From an uncultured Phocaeicola sp. (GTDB lineage: Bacteria; Bacteroidota; Bacteroidia; Bacteroidales; Bacteroidaceae), in NCBI GenBank assembly GCA_944321015.1, contig CALUJS010000012.1, positions 1 to 60,760 on the forward strand: a stretch of DNA of 60,760 bases. The letters run 5' to 3'. The notes under the pieces were generated by a model that was given only the letters and a program-made list of their open reading frames with translations, was not told the DNA's origin and did no database searches. Every line of letters starts with the position of its first letter. The first letter of the stretch is position 1. This document shows, in pieces, positions 33,950 through 42,546 of this stretch. A program made the translations under genes and the position numbers.

Positions 33950-35830
33950 ATGGTTATGAAGAAATATGCAACTGAAATCCTGTCGTTTGTGTTGCTGGCG
34001 GCGGGTCTTGTCATGCGCAGTAGCTGCCCGGACGTGTTTCGTGCCGAATGGGTTGAGATGGTCTATTTTCTTGCGGCTTTCCTGCCGGTCGGCATACCGG
34101 TGTTGAGGGAAGCTGCGGAATATATCCTGAAAAAGGAATACTTCAACGAGTTCACCTTGATGGTGCTTGCTTCCGTCGGAGCGTTTTACATAGGCGAATA
34201 TCCCGAGGGAGTGGCCGTGATGTTGTTCTATTCCGTGGGCGAGAAGCTGCAGGAAGGAGCCGTGGAACGTGCCCGGGGGCATATACGCGCCCTGCTCGAT
34301 GTACGGCCCCGCACGGCCCGTGTCGTGCGCGACGGACACACCGAAGATGTGGCTCCCGAGGATGTTCGTCCGGGCGATGTCGTGGAGGTGCGTGTCGGCG
34401 AACGTGTGCCGTTGGACGGGGTTTTGCTCTCGCCTCATGCCACGTTTGACACGGCGGCCCTGACCGGCGAAAGCATTCCGCGCCTTATCGGACGCGATGC
34501 CGAGGTGTTGGCCGGAATGATTGTTTCCGACACGGTTGTCAACGTGCGTGTGACGCGTCCGGTTTCCGAAAGCGCCTTGGCCCGCATCTTGGCCATGGTG
34601 GAAGATGCCGCCGAGCGAAAGGCACCGGCCGAATTGTTTATCCGCAAGTTCGCCCGCGTCTATACGCCTCTGGTCACGTTGCTGGCCGCATTGGTGGTAT
34701 TTATACCTTATTTATATGGTGTCTTTGTGTCGGACTTCCACTATGTGTTTTCCGAGTGGCTGTATCGCGGACTGGTGTTTCTGGTCATTTCCTGTCCGTG
34801 TGCGTTGGTGGTCAGCATTCCGCTGGGATATTTCGGCGGCATAGGTGCAGCTTCGCGTCAAGGCATCCTTTTCAAGGGCGGCAACTTTCTGGATGCGATT
34901 ACCCGCATCGACACAGTGGTGTTTGACAAGACCGGGACGTTGACCAAAGGCACGTTCGAGGTAAGTGACATTCGTTCCGAAACGCTTTCAGACAACGATT
35001 TGCTTGCCTTGGTGGCCTCGATGGAGCAACACAGCAATCATCCCCTGGCACAGGCTGTGGTCCGTGAAGCGCGGTCACGCTCTCTGCCGATGCAGACTTT
35101 TGCACACGAGGAGGAACTTAGCGGCTTGGGCATGAAGGTGCAGGATGCCGACGGACGTGTATGTCTGGCCGGAAACATCCGTTTGCTGCGTCAGGAAGGG
35201 GTTGTCTGTCCGCCGGAGCTTGACCGGTTTGACGATACGGCTGTCTTGTGTGCCGTTGACGGACGTTATGAAGGCTGTCTGGTATTATCTGATATGATGA
35301 AGGAGGACAGTGCCGAAGCTATCCGGGCACTCAGAGACTTAAAGATTGATAATATTCAGGTGCTTTCCGGCGACAGACAGGGAATCGTGACTAAATTCGC
35401 CAAGAAACTGGGAATTCGTCGCGCCTATGGCGAGCTGATGCCCGAAGGGAAGGTTGCCCACCTGAAGGAGTTGAAAGAGCAAGGGCACCGTGTGGCTTTT
35501 GTGGGCGACGGAATGAACGATGCGCCGGTATTGGCTTTGAGCGACGTGGGCATGGCGATGGGCGGATTGGGCAGTGATGCGGCCATTGAAACGGCCGACG
35601 TCATTATCCAGACCGACCAGCCCGGGAAGGTGGCCACGGCCATTCGCTTGGGACAATATACCCATCGGATTATCTGGCAGAATATTGTTCTTGCGCTGGG
35701 CATTAAGATTGTTATTCTGCTTTTGGGCGCCATGGGGCTGGTCAATCTGTGGGCGGCTGTTTTTGCCGACGTGGGAGTGGCCATGCTGGCTATCTGCAAT
35801 GCACTGCGTATTCAACTGGCTAAGTTTTAG
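33950..35830 (+). CDS. Heavy-metal translocating P-type ATPase (Zn/Cd/Pb-type)
   Basis: 626 residues. Landmarks in order: TGES actuator motif (172-175), membrane CPC (282-284, SCPCALVVSIPLGY), phosphorylation Asp326 in DKTGTLTKG, the HP dipeptide in EQHSNHPLAQAV of the nucleotide domain, and GDGMNDAPVLALSDVG. About eight membrane helices, two before the actuator domain missing nothing essential. There is no N-terminal Cys-rich metal-binding domain, so it is shorter than E. coli ZntA. It should export zinc-group metals (or possibly iron) from the cytoplasm. A Fur-family regulator follows 21 bp later. Confidence 0.92.
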   Translation: MVMKKYATEILSFVLLAAGLVMRSSCPDVFRAEWVEMVYFLAAFLPVGIPVLREAAEYILKKEYFNEFTLMVLASVGAFYIGEYPEGVAVMLFYSVGEKLQEGAVERARGHIRALLDVRPRTARVVRDGHTEDVAPEDVRPGDVVEVRVGERVPLDGVLLSPHATFDTAALTGESIPRLIGRDAEVLAGMIVSDTVVNVRVTRPVSESALARILAMVEDAAERKAPAELFIRKFARVYTPLVTLLAALVVFIPYLYGVFVSDFHYVFSEWLYRGLVFLVISCPCALVVSIPLGYFGGIGAASRQGILFKGGNFLDAITRIDTVVFDKTGTLTKGTFEVSDIRSETLSDNDLLALVASMEQHSNHPLAQAVVREARSRSLPMQTFAHEEELSGLGMKVQDADGRVCLAGNIRLLRQEGVVCPPELDRFDDTAVLCAVDGRYEGCLVLSDMMKEDSAEAIRALRDLKIDNIQVLSGDRQGIVTKFAKKLGIRRAYGELMPEGKVAHLKELKEQGHRVAFVGDGMNDAPVLALSDVGMAMGGLGSDAAIETADVIIQTDQPGKVATAIRLGQYTHRIIWQNIVLALGIKIVILLLGAMGLVNLWAAVFADVGVAMLAICNALRIQLAKF

Positions 35831-35851
35831 TCTATGACATTATAAGGAAAC

Positions 35852-36280
35852 ATGGCAAACGAAGAACTTTATCTGAAACTGTTGGCACAACGCGACATCA
35901 AGCCGACGGCTATCCGCCTGTTGGTGCTGAAGGAACTGCTTCGTGCCGACCGTGCTTATTCTCTGCTTGATTTGGAAAACCGCCTTGTGACGGTGGACAA
36001 GTCGACAATTTTCCGCACGATAACCCTCTTTCTGGGGCATCATCTTATCCATGCCATCGATGACGGGTCGGGTTCATTGAAATATGCCGTGTGTGGCAGC
36101 GATTGCAACTGCGAGGTCGACGACCTGCATACGCATTTCTATTGCGAGTCGTGTCATCGCACGTTCTGCTTCAAGCAGATACACATTCCGAGCGTGTCCT
36201 TGCCGGACGGTTTTTCCACGCACAGCATCAACTATGTCATCAAGGGGCTGTGTAGTGATTGTGCCGGAAAGAAACGTTAG
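35852..36280 (+). CDS. Fur family metal-responsive regulator
   Basis: 142 residues. N-terminal winged helix (KPTAIRLLVLKELLRADRAYSLLDLENRL, then VDKSTIFRTITLFLGHHLIH) and a C-terminal dimer/metal domain with H-T-H (DLHTHFYCESCHRTFC) and two CxxC pairs (CESC, CSDC) that fit a structural zinc site. It probably senses the metal exported by the adjacent ATPase, but whether it is Zur, Fur or PerR-like is undecided. Its stop codon overlaps the stop of the convergent ABC permease by four bases. Confidence 0.9.
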   Translation: MANEELYLKLLAQRDIKPTAIRLLVLKELLRADRAYSLLDLENRLVTVDKSTIFRTITLFLGHHLIHAIDDGSGSLKYAVCGSDCNCEVDDLHTHFYCESCHRTFCFKQIHIPSVSLPDGFSTHSINYVIKGLCSDCAGKKR

Positions 36281-37515
36281 GCTTTTGCAGTCTGTTGCTT
36301 GTAACGTTCTTGTATGATTTTACGTCGTGCGCGTATGATTTGCCACCGGTACACGAGACATGTGGTAATGAAGTATATTCCGGTCTGTATCCACAGGACG
36401 GTTATCTGGGGCGCAGCATTGGCCAAATCGGCCCCCATGGTGTTTATGTGTACATATCCGTTGATGCCGAAGGTGGAGGGAAATATCCACGACACAACTT
36501 TCCAGAAGACCGGGACGGAAGCCTCCGGCCACGAGATTCCACTGATGAAGAGCAACGGCAGCGAGGTAAATACGAACAGCAACATGCATGTCTCCCGATT
36601 GCGAACCACGGCAGAAGCAGTCATGGCAAAAAAGATGCATGCCAGTATGTAGGGTAACATGAATGCGGCAAGCGTGTTGCCGTCGGCCAGTTGTACCAGA
36701 TGGAACAGGTGGGGAACAACGCAGGCTATGTATGCTCCCATTACGGCATAAATCATCAGATAGACCAAAGCTTTGCCCAGCACGATGCGTAATGTGCCGC
36801 GTCGGTGGCGGTCGATGGTGACCAGTTGCAGGAAGCTGCCATGCTCACGTTGGGTACCGACGGAAAGTCCCACACCGAGCAATAAGGTTTGTTGTATGAT
36901 GAGCATCAATACAGCCGGAATCAGAAACGAAGCAAAGCCGTTCTGTGGATTGAACAGGGTGACATACTCGTATTCAATGGGTCGTGTGGTCACTTCGTCT
37001 TCCCGTGTTGTCGTGTTGGTTAGTCGCGTGATTTGGATGTCGCGGTTCATTTCCAATGAAACTTCGGTGCATGAGCTGAGTAATGCCTTGTAGTAGAGCA
37101 ATCCGCTCATGTCGCAGTAGATGGCGATGGTTGCCTGTTCGCCTTGCATCAGTCGGTCGTTGAAGTCGTCCGGTATGCGTATGGTTCCGTAAGCACCTTT
37201 ACGGCGCATGATATCTTTGGCCCTTTCTAGGTCGGGAGCATATTCCACGATTCGTACTTCGGCGGTGCCGTCTACTTTGCGTAAGAATTCACGGCTGTGT
37301 GACGAATGCGATTCGTCTACCGCGACGACCGGCACCTCGCGGACAGTCTCGTTTGTATAGATAAAGGCATATATCAATGGATAAGCCAAGGGAACAAGTA
37401 TCACAAAGATGAGCACACCTGCATCGCGCATCACGCTGTGCATCTCCATGCCCCACACTTGGAATATATCGGTGAGACCTTCCTTCAGGCTTTGGACTAA
37501 GTTCTGTCGTTTCAT
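36277..37515 (-). CDS. ABC-2 type permease, second of the pair
   Basis: 412 residues. One N-terminal membrane helix, a large periplasmic loop (about 55-195), then five helices in the C-terminal half (about 200-385) as in YhhJ/YbhR. Landmarks: GVLIFVILVPLAYPLIYAF and the WPEASVPVFWKVVSWIFPSTFGINGY segment typical of the family. It starts 3 bp after the preceding permease's stop and ends by overlapping fur. It should form a membrane complex with the other permease, HlyD and TolC; the ATPase is not encoded here. Confidence 0.88.
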   Translation of the reverse strand: MKRQNLVQSLKEGLTDIFQVWGMEMHSVMRDAGVLIFVILVPLAYPLIYAFIYTNETVREVPVVAVDESHSSHSREFLRKVDGTAEVRIVEYAPDLERAKDIMRRKGAYGTIRIPDDFNDRLMQGEQATIAIYCDMSGLLYYKALLSSCTEVSLEMNRDIQITRLTNTTTREDEVTTRPIEYEYVTLFNPQNGFASFLIPAVLMLIIQQTLLLGVGLSVGTQREHGSFLQLVTIDRHRRGTLRIVLGKALVYLMIYAVMGAYIACVVPHLFHLVQLADGNTLAAFMLPYILACIFFAMTASAVVRNRETCMLLFVFTSLPLLFISGISWPEASVPVFWKVVSWIFPSTFGINGYVHINTMGADLANAAPQITVLWIQTGIYFITTCLVYRWQIIRARRKIIQERYKQQTAKA

Positions 37516-37518
37516 GTT

Positions 37519-38697
37519 TTAAGGAATATATCGGTAGTAGACAATGGCGTTGTGCAGTCTTTTGAGAATGAACAGCGGCAAGAGGGTGAATATGAGCAGA
37601 GCCAATAGCGGCTGCCAGCTGTATGCCAATGAATATCCGTTAAGCGCTTGGTCTACATAGATGAGGAAGTAATGTCGTAATGGGAATAATATGCTTAAGG
37701 CTTGCAGGGTGGGGTGCATGGCCATGACCGGGAATGAGAAGCCCGATATGGAAAAAGATAGGACTCCCCACAGCGACGCCGCGCTTAGGGCAAAGCGCAA
37801 CGAAGGCAAGAGACCGTAGAGAAAGATGCCGAATGATTGTGAGGCTAATACCAATAGGAGAGCGGCCAAAAGCATGGGCCCGATGCCGCTATTGCACGGA
37901 TAACCCAATACTCCGTACAAATATACGTCGTAACCCGCTGCCATGACGGTAAATATTATGGTGTGTGGAAGCAGTTTCCCGGCCAATGCCAAAGGCAGAT
38001 TGTCGCCGGCCGTGTGTATCCATTCATGAGCAGTTCCCTCTTTTACCTCCGAACCAATGGCGTAAACTGTAACCAAGAAAATGAGCAGCATGAGTATGCC
38101 GGGTATCAGTGTGTTGCTGAGATACACTGAGTAGTTCAGCCACGGGTTGTTCAGTGGATGAGTATCGATGACAATCGGTTGCAGGAAGCCTAATGCCTGA
38201 CGTTCTGTAGCTCCGTGTGCCAGTAGTGTTTGTTGTCCCACTGCGGCGTTAGCCAGTACCGACATGGTAAGCAAATCCTTGTAAAGCAATGAGCCTGCGA
38301 TGAGATAGGCACCGTTGGTGTAGAACGAAACGCGTGGTTGTCGGTTGGCAATGGCATCTTCGGTTGTTCCATGCGGAATGTAATAGAATGCATAGATTTC
38401 TCCTCTTTGCATGGCGTGTCGTGCTTCTGTCACGTCCGGATAGCGGGCCACGATGTGGGTCTGCTGGAAGACATCCATTTGTCGTACAATGGCACGTGTG
38501 GTCGAGGTGTTGTCCTGGTCAACCACGCCGACGGGCAGGTTGGTGGGAAGCCCGTTGGACATCAGCGTCGTGAAGAAGATGTAACAAAACAAAGGAGCGA
38601 TGACCATGCAGAATACATAGAGCGGGCGCGAACACATTCGTTTGCCTTCGCGCAGGGCCAGTCGCCCGATACGATGGGTAATAGTTTGCATAGTCAT
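37519..38697 (-). CDS. ABC-2 type permease, first of the pair
   Basis: 392 residues, same architecture as its neighbour: an N-terminal helix (CMVIAPLFCYIFFTTLM), a periplasmic domain with NLPVGVVDQDNTSTTRAIVRQ, and a C-terminal bundle ending SILFPLRHYFLIYVDQALNGY. It lies 21 bp after the HlyD gene. The family normally needs a cytoplasmic ATP-binding partner such as YbhF, which is absent from the operon. Confidence 0.88.
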   Translation of the reverse strand: MTMQTITHRIGRLALREGKRMCSRPLYVFCMVIAPLFCYIFFTTLMSNGLPTNLPVGVVDQDNTSTTRAIVRQMDVFQQTHIVARYPDVTEARHAMQRGEIYAFYYIPHGTTEDAIANRQPRVSFYTNGAYLIAGSLLYKDLLTMSVLANAAVGQQTLLAHGATERQALGFLQPIVIDTHPLNNPWLNYSVYLSNTLIPGILMLLIFLVTVYAIGSEVKEGTAHEWIHTAGDNLPLALAGKLLPHTIIFTVMAAGYDVYLYGVLGYPCNSGIGPMLLAALLLVLASQSFGIFLYGLLPSLRFALSAASLWGVLSFSISGFSFPVMAMHPTLQALSILFPLRHYFLIYVDQALNGYSLAYSWQPLLALLIFTLLPLFILKRLHNAIVYYRYIP

Positions 38698-38718
38698 GTT
38701 AGCAGATAGTTTTTGGGG

Positions 38719-39717
38719 TTACTTCTCGTTGGGACGGACAATGAGGGTCATACCCGGACGCAGGCCGGGTATCGGGTGGGCGGGTTCGGCGCGCACCTCG
38801 AAGGTCTTCAAATCGAATTGTCCCGTTGCTTTTGTGGCTTTCCACGCAGCGTAGGTGCCTAAATCCTTAAGATAATACACCTTCAGATGTACGTTCTTGT
38901 CCAAGGCCGGTATATAAGCTTCCAGTTCGCGGTTCATCTGGAAATCCTTCAGCAGGTCTTCGCGGACGTTAAAGGTGGCCCATACGGCGTCGAGCATGGT
39001 AATGTTCATGATGGGCGCTCCGGTGCCTACCAGTTCGCCCACCTTGGGGAATATCTCGGTGACTTCGCCATCGGCTTGGGCGATAAGGACCGTTTCGTCG
39101 ACGTAGGACGTCACTTCGGCCACGGCACCCCGTGCCCGGTTTACCATGGCGGCGGCCATGGCTTTGTCTTCACGCTGCGCGCCGTTGCGTGCCATGTCAT
39201 ATTGTGCCCGTGCCGCTTTTTCGGTAGCGGCCATTGCCGTGTAGTTGGCATATGCTTCGTCGCGTTTCTGGGCCGACATGACGCCTTCTTCAAACAGCCG
39301 GTTTACACGATTGTATGATTTCTCGGCTATTTCCAATCCGGCTTTGGCTTTTTGCCACATCTCGAAAGCTGCTTGCAGCTGTTCGGCGCGTGTGCCCCGT
39401 TCGGCTTTCTCGTGTTGGGCCTGTGCGGCGGCTTCGGCAGCTTCGGCTTGGGTCAGTTTGGCTTGCACATCGGGCGCTTCGAGCAGAGCCAGCGTGTCGC
39501 CCCGGTGTACATGCTGGCCTTCTTTGACGCGCAGTTCCAATATGCGTCCGGGGACTTTGCTGGACACGCGGTATTCGTCGGCTTCGGCCTGGCCTTGTAT
39601 GATTTCGGGGTCTCTGCCTAGTGTGAGAAAACCGATGAGCGCTATCAGTCCGATGACGATTACCAAGGTGACGAGTGACAGTATGATGTTTTTATTCTGT
39701 TGTTTGTCTGTAAGCAT
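38719..39717 (-). CDS. HlyD/EmrA-type membrane fusion (periplasmic adaptor) protein
   Basis: 332 residues. One N-terminal helix (ILSLVTLVIVIGLIALIGFL), first half of the lipoyl domain (VSSKVPGRILELRVKEGQHVHRGDTLA), a coiled-coil hairpin (about 80-190, Ala/Glu/Gln-rich), then the second lipoyl half (IAQADGEVTEIFPKVGELVGTGAPIM) and beta-barrel. It links the inner-membrane permeases to TolC. Position is between tolC and the permeases, all minus strand. Confidence 0.92.
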   Translation of the reverse strand: MLTDKQQNKNIILSLVTLVIVIGLIALIGFLTLGRDPEIIQGQAEADEYRVSSKVPGRILELRVKEGQHVHRGDTLALLEAPDVQAKLTQAEAAEAAAQAQHEKAERGTRAEQLQAAFEMWQKAKAGLEIAEKSYNRVNRLFEEGVMSAQKRDEAYANYTAMAATEKAARAQYDMARNGAQREDKAMAAAMVNRARGAVAEVTSYVDETVLIAQADGEVTEIFPKVGELVGTGAPIMNITMLDAVWATFNVREDLLKDFQMNRELEAYIPALDKNVHLKVYYLKDLGTYAAWKATKATGQFDLKTFEVRAEPAHPIPGLRPGMTLIVRPNEK

Positions 39718-39766
39718 AATGTTGTTCTTGTTTTTAAAGGTGGAACGATGAGGTGTATTGATATGT

Positions 39767-41188
39767 TTAGAGTCCGATGTGCAGCCGACCGACGGCTTTC
39801 TTCAGGTAGACTTCGGTGAGCTTCACGTCGATTTGGGCATCTATCTTTTCCGATTGGGCCGACAGCCATGCGGTTTGCGCTTCGAGCAGGTTGCTCGTGG
39901 GGATGACGCCTTCGCGGAATCCCAAGTTGGCATAACGCAAGTTCTCGTCGGCCTTTTCCATGTTTTTCAGGGCCATGCTCAGCTTGTGTGCCGCTTCGTT
40001 GACTTTGTAGGCACATTGGTTTACTTGTAGTTCTATTTTCTCTTTGGCTTCGTCCAGCTGATAGCGGGCGGCATTGGCCTGGGCTTTGGCGGACTTTACC
40101 TTATAGATGCCTTCACCCCAATGGAAGATGGGGATGTTGACTATCACGCCGATGTTCCACATGCCACGGAATTTTGTCTCAAAGCTGTTGAACACGGAGG
40201 GGTTGGTGATGAGGTAATTGCCGGTGAGCGCCACTGTGGGAAGAAACTCCGAACGCGTGAGGTGTACTTTTTGGCGATAGATTTTGTCAGCCAGTTGCAA
40301 GCTGAGTATCTCCGGGCGGTTGGCCCATGCCTGCGTCACATCGGCTTCGATGCTGTTGGCCGGGAGGGGAAGGTTTTCCAGATTCTCATCGGCCAGCCGG
40401 ATGGGCGTGTCCAGCGGGATGCCGCACAGTTGGCAAAGCAGCATCTTGGCCAGACTCAGGCCGTCGTTCACCTTGGTGAGGGTCATTTCGGCTTCGTTTA
40501 CTTTCACTTTGACCGACAGGCCGTCGGCTTTCGTTGCCACGCCTTCGCGTATCATTTTGTCGACATCGCTGTCCAGTCGCTTCACCAAGGTCAGGAAACT
40601 CTCGGCCAGCCGTTTTTTGTTGGATAGCGACACGACTTGCCAATAGGCTTCGTCGGTACTCAGGATGAGTTCTTGCGTGCCGGCGTTTTCCTGTGCCTTT
40701 GCCAGTTGTTCGCTGAAGCGTGTGATTTGGTTATAGGCGCGTATCTTGCCGCCCATGAAGATGGGTTGGGTCAGGGTGATGGCACCGGCATAGACGTTGC
40801 GTGTGTCGGTGCGCAAACCGTCCACCAGCGAACCGCCCAGCGAGTTGAGCAGCTGGTCCACGCCCAGTGCTTGCAGGGGAGGGAGGGCTGTTGTCAGTGT
40901 CGTTCCCATGTTGTTCAGCGTTGTTTTCTGCTCGTCGCTCAACAGGGAGAGCTCTCTGTTGTTGTGCAGATAGGCCCCCGTGGCCGACAGTTTGGGCAGA
41001 TAGTTGGTGAAGGCGGCTTTGCGCTCGTAATGGGCGGCTTTGGATTTTTCGCGTGCGATGCGCAGTTCCTTGTTGTTGCGCAAAGCCATCGCCCGGCAGC
41101 TGTCCAAGCAGAGAATTGTTTGGCTGTGGGCCGTTCCCGTAACGGCGCAGAATAAGAGGATGCCGATGAGTTTCTTCATATTCGTCAC
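39767..41188 (-). CDS. TolC family outer-membrane efflux protein
   Basis: 473 residues (or 470 from the internal ATG at 41179, whose MKKLIGILLFCAVTGTAHSQ is a tidy signal peptide). Two repeated OEP units with long helices (about 25-230 and 240-450) and beta-strand stretches such as ALTGNYLITNPSVFNSF. Ends in KLTEVYLKKAVGRLHIGL. It forms the trimeric outer-membrane channel for the export system encoded by the next three genes and is the first gene of the operon. Confidence 0.92.
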   Translation of the reverse strand: MTNMKKLIGILLFCAVTGTAHSQTILCLDSCRAMALRNNKELRIAREKSKAAHYERKAAFTNYLPKLSATGAYLHNNRELSLLSDEQKTTLNNMGTTLTTALPPLQALGVDQLLNSLGGSLVDGLRTDTRNVYAGAITLTQPIFMGGKIRAYNQITRFSEQLAKAQENAGTQELILSTDEAYWQVVSLSNKKRLAESFLTLVKRLDSDVDKMIREGVATKADGLSVKVKVNEAEMTLTKVNDGLSLAKMLLCQLCGIPLDTPIRLADENLENLPLPANSIEADVTQAWANRPEILSLQLADKIYRQKVHLTRSEFLPTVALTGNYLITNPSVFNSFETKFRGMWNIGVIVNIPIFHWGEGIYKVKSAKAQANAARYQLDEAKEKIELQVNQCAYKVNEAAHKLSMALKNMEKADENLRYANLGFREGVIPTSNLLEAQTAWLSAQSEKIDAQIDVKLTEVYLKKAVGRLHIGL

Positions 41189-41255
41189 GATAAGATTTTG
41201 TGTTCGAATGCCTTTGCCGGGCAGTTGTTGCCTATTGCAAGGGTAAATGCAAAAT

Positions 41256-41288
41256 AAAAGGTCATTGACTGAAAAGCAATGACCTTTT
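41256..41288 (-). terminator. Intrinsic terminator after the coiled-coil gene
   Basis: AAAAGGTCATTG (41256-41267) pairs perfectly with CAATGACCTTTT (41277-41288). T tracts follow on both strands (TTTTATTTT on the minus strand), so it can act on the minus-strand gene ending at 41328. Confidence 0.85.
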
Positions 41289-41327
41289 AGTTATTTATAA
41301 CGTTCCCTTTGTTAAAAAGGGTTACGC

Positions 41328-42203
41328 TCAATCCAATTCAAACGATTGTGAACCGATGAGGTTGCCGTCGGCAAAGATGTCTACGCGGTAGGTTCCGGCT
41401 TGCAGGAATTCTTCCACGTCCCAATACACTGTGACGTTTTGTTCTTCGCCCGTATATTCGATGTATTTCTTTATGGAGTAAGCGATGTTGCGGTTTTCAT
41501 ACGGGAATACGTTCGATGCGCTCTTGGTCAACACTTCCTGATTGGGCTTGGTGATGCGCAGGTAGATGGTGCGTTGTCCCGTTTCGGCCGTGATGTTCTT
41601 CACGATGGTGAATCCGATGTCCAGACGCGTGATGCGCTTGATGCGGGTTGTTTTCTTACCCCGCTTGTTGACGGGCGTCACGCTGATGTGGGTGGCGTCG
41701 AGCTGCGAGGCCAGCGTTACTTTCTCGTTCAGCGTCTCTTTTTCTTCCGACAGGCTGGTAATCTGCCGTGTGGCTTCGGAGTATTTCTTCTTTACGCTTT
41801 GGTTCTCGGTCACCAGCTGTTGGTTGACGCGGTTCAGCGAATCTATCTGGATGATGTAGCTGCGCATCACGGCGCGCACGGTTTTCAGTTCCTTGCGCAG
41901 GCGCATGATTTCGGCCGCGTTGGTCGACTTTACCTGACGGAGTTCTTCCAACAACCGCTGGGTGCGGAGTTTTTCCTGCTCCAGTTTCTCATAGAGCGAG
42001 TCGTTGTTAATCTTGATTTGCAGCTCGTCGTATTGGTTGGCGAAGTTGGCATATTCGTTCTCCATTTCTTCCTTTTCGACTTCAAAGAGCTGTTGCATCT
42101 CTTGGTTGGCCGTGTGGCTGCGGAACAAGAAGTAGGACACTGTGCCCAGCCCGATTGCCAGCAACACGATGAGTGTGATGATGAGACCTTTTTTGTTTTC
42201 CAT
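41328..42203 (-). CDS. Membrane-anchored coiled-coil protein of unknown function
   Basis: 291 residues. One N-terminal membrane helix (LIITLIVLLAIGLGTVSYFLF) then a long charged coiled coil (about 35-165, with heptad-like Leu/Ile/Val and many Glu/Lys/Arg), then a beta-rich C-terminal domain (about 185-291, landmarks TRLDIGFTIVKNITAETGQRTIYLRI and VYWDVEEFLQAGTYRVDIFADG), exported or periplasmic. I recall conserved Bacteroidales proteins like this without a name. The monocistronic context (own promoter and terminator) gives no functional clue. Confidence 0.8.
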   Translation of the reverse strand: MENKKGLIITLIVLLAIGLGTVSYFLFRSHTANQEMQQLFEVEKEEMENEYANFANQYDELQIKINNDSLYEKLEQEKLRTQRLLEELRQVKSTNAAEIMRLRKELKTVRAVMRSYIIQIDSLNRVNQQLVTENQSVKKKYSEATRQITSLSEEKETLNEKVTLASQLDATHISVTPVNKRGKKTTRIKRITRLDIGFTIVKNITAETGQRTIYLRITKPNQEVLTKSASNVFPYENRNIAYSIKKYIEYTGEEQNVTVYWDVEEFLQAGTYRVDIFADGNLIGSQSFELD

Positions 42204-42239
42204 AACCGGTGTTTACGCGAATGTTTTTATGTCGGGGGA

Positions 42240-42247
42240 CAAAGATA
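42240..42247 (-). promoter_or_regulatory. Predicted -7 box (TATCTTTG) for the coiled-coil gene
   Basis: Minus-strand TATCTTTG; leader about 32 nt to 42203. No good -33 element. Confidence 0.5.
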
Positions 42248-42313
42248 GGGATTTGTTTTGAAATCGCGGCTTTTCGTGCGTCAGAACTTTTGCATTTCAG
42301 TGTCTTGTCCGTC

Positions 42314-42423
42314 CATATGCCGGCTCGTGAGCGTCCATATTTCCGCTCGTGAGCGTGCATATGTCGGCTCGCGGGCGCGCATATGGGCGGACACAGTGGT
42401 GCATACGGACTGTCGGAATGAAA
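42314..42423. repeat. 22-bp tandem array, family A, locus 5 (4-5 units)
   Basis: CATATG at 42314, CATATT at 42336, CATATG at 42358 and 42380, CATACG at 42402; exact 22-bp steps. Cores CCGGCTCGTGAGC, TTCCGCTCGTGAGC, TCGGCTCGCGGGC. It lies in the 343-bp co-directional gap between two minus-strand genes, next to a terminator at 42429. Confidence 0.92.
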
Positions 42424-42428
42424 AGAAA

Positions 42429-42471
42429 GGCGCGGACACACATCCGATTGGTTCAATCGTGTGTCCGCGCC
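42429..42471 (-). terminator. Terminator of the SusC-SusD-TlpA operon
   Basis: GGCGCGGACACAC (42429-42441) pairs perfectly with GTGTGTCCGCGCC (42459-42471), with an inner CGATTG/CAATCG stem. On the minus strand it is followed by TTTCTTTTC. It lies about 75 bp beyond the TlpA-like stop. Confidence 0.82.
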
Positions 42472-42546
42472 GGAAAGAGAGCATGCCTCACGGCAGGCTA
42501 CCCTCGATAATGTAACGTTGTAGAATTGATATATGAAGAATCTTAC

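Noticed and set aside
33833..34438. N-terminal extension of the ROK kinase frame
   Set aside because: It would overlap the divergent ATPase gene and its promoter; the ROK motif begins a few residues after 33832.
42314..42423. Array units as the terminator of the neighbouring operon
   Set aside because: A separate perfect 13-bp hairpin with a T tract lies right next to it (42429-42471), and other arrays occur in divergent gaps where no terminator is needed.
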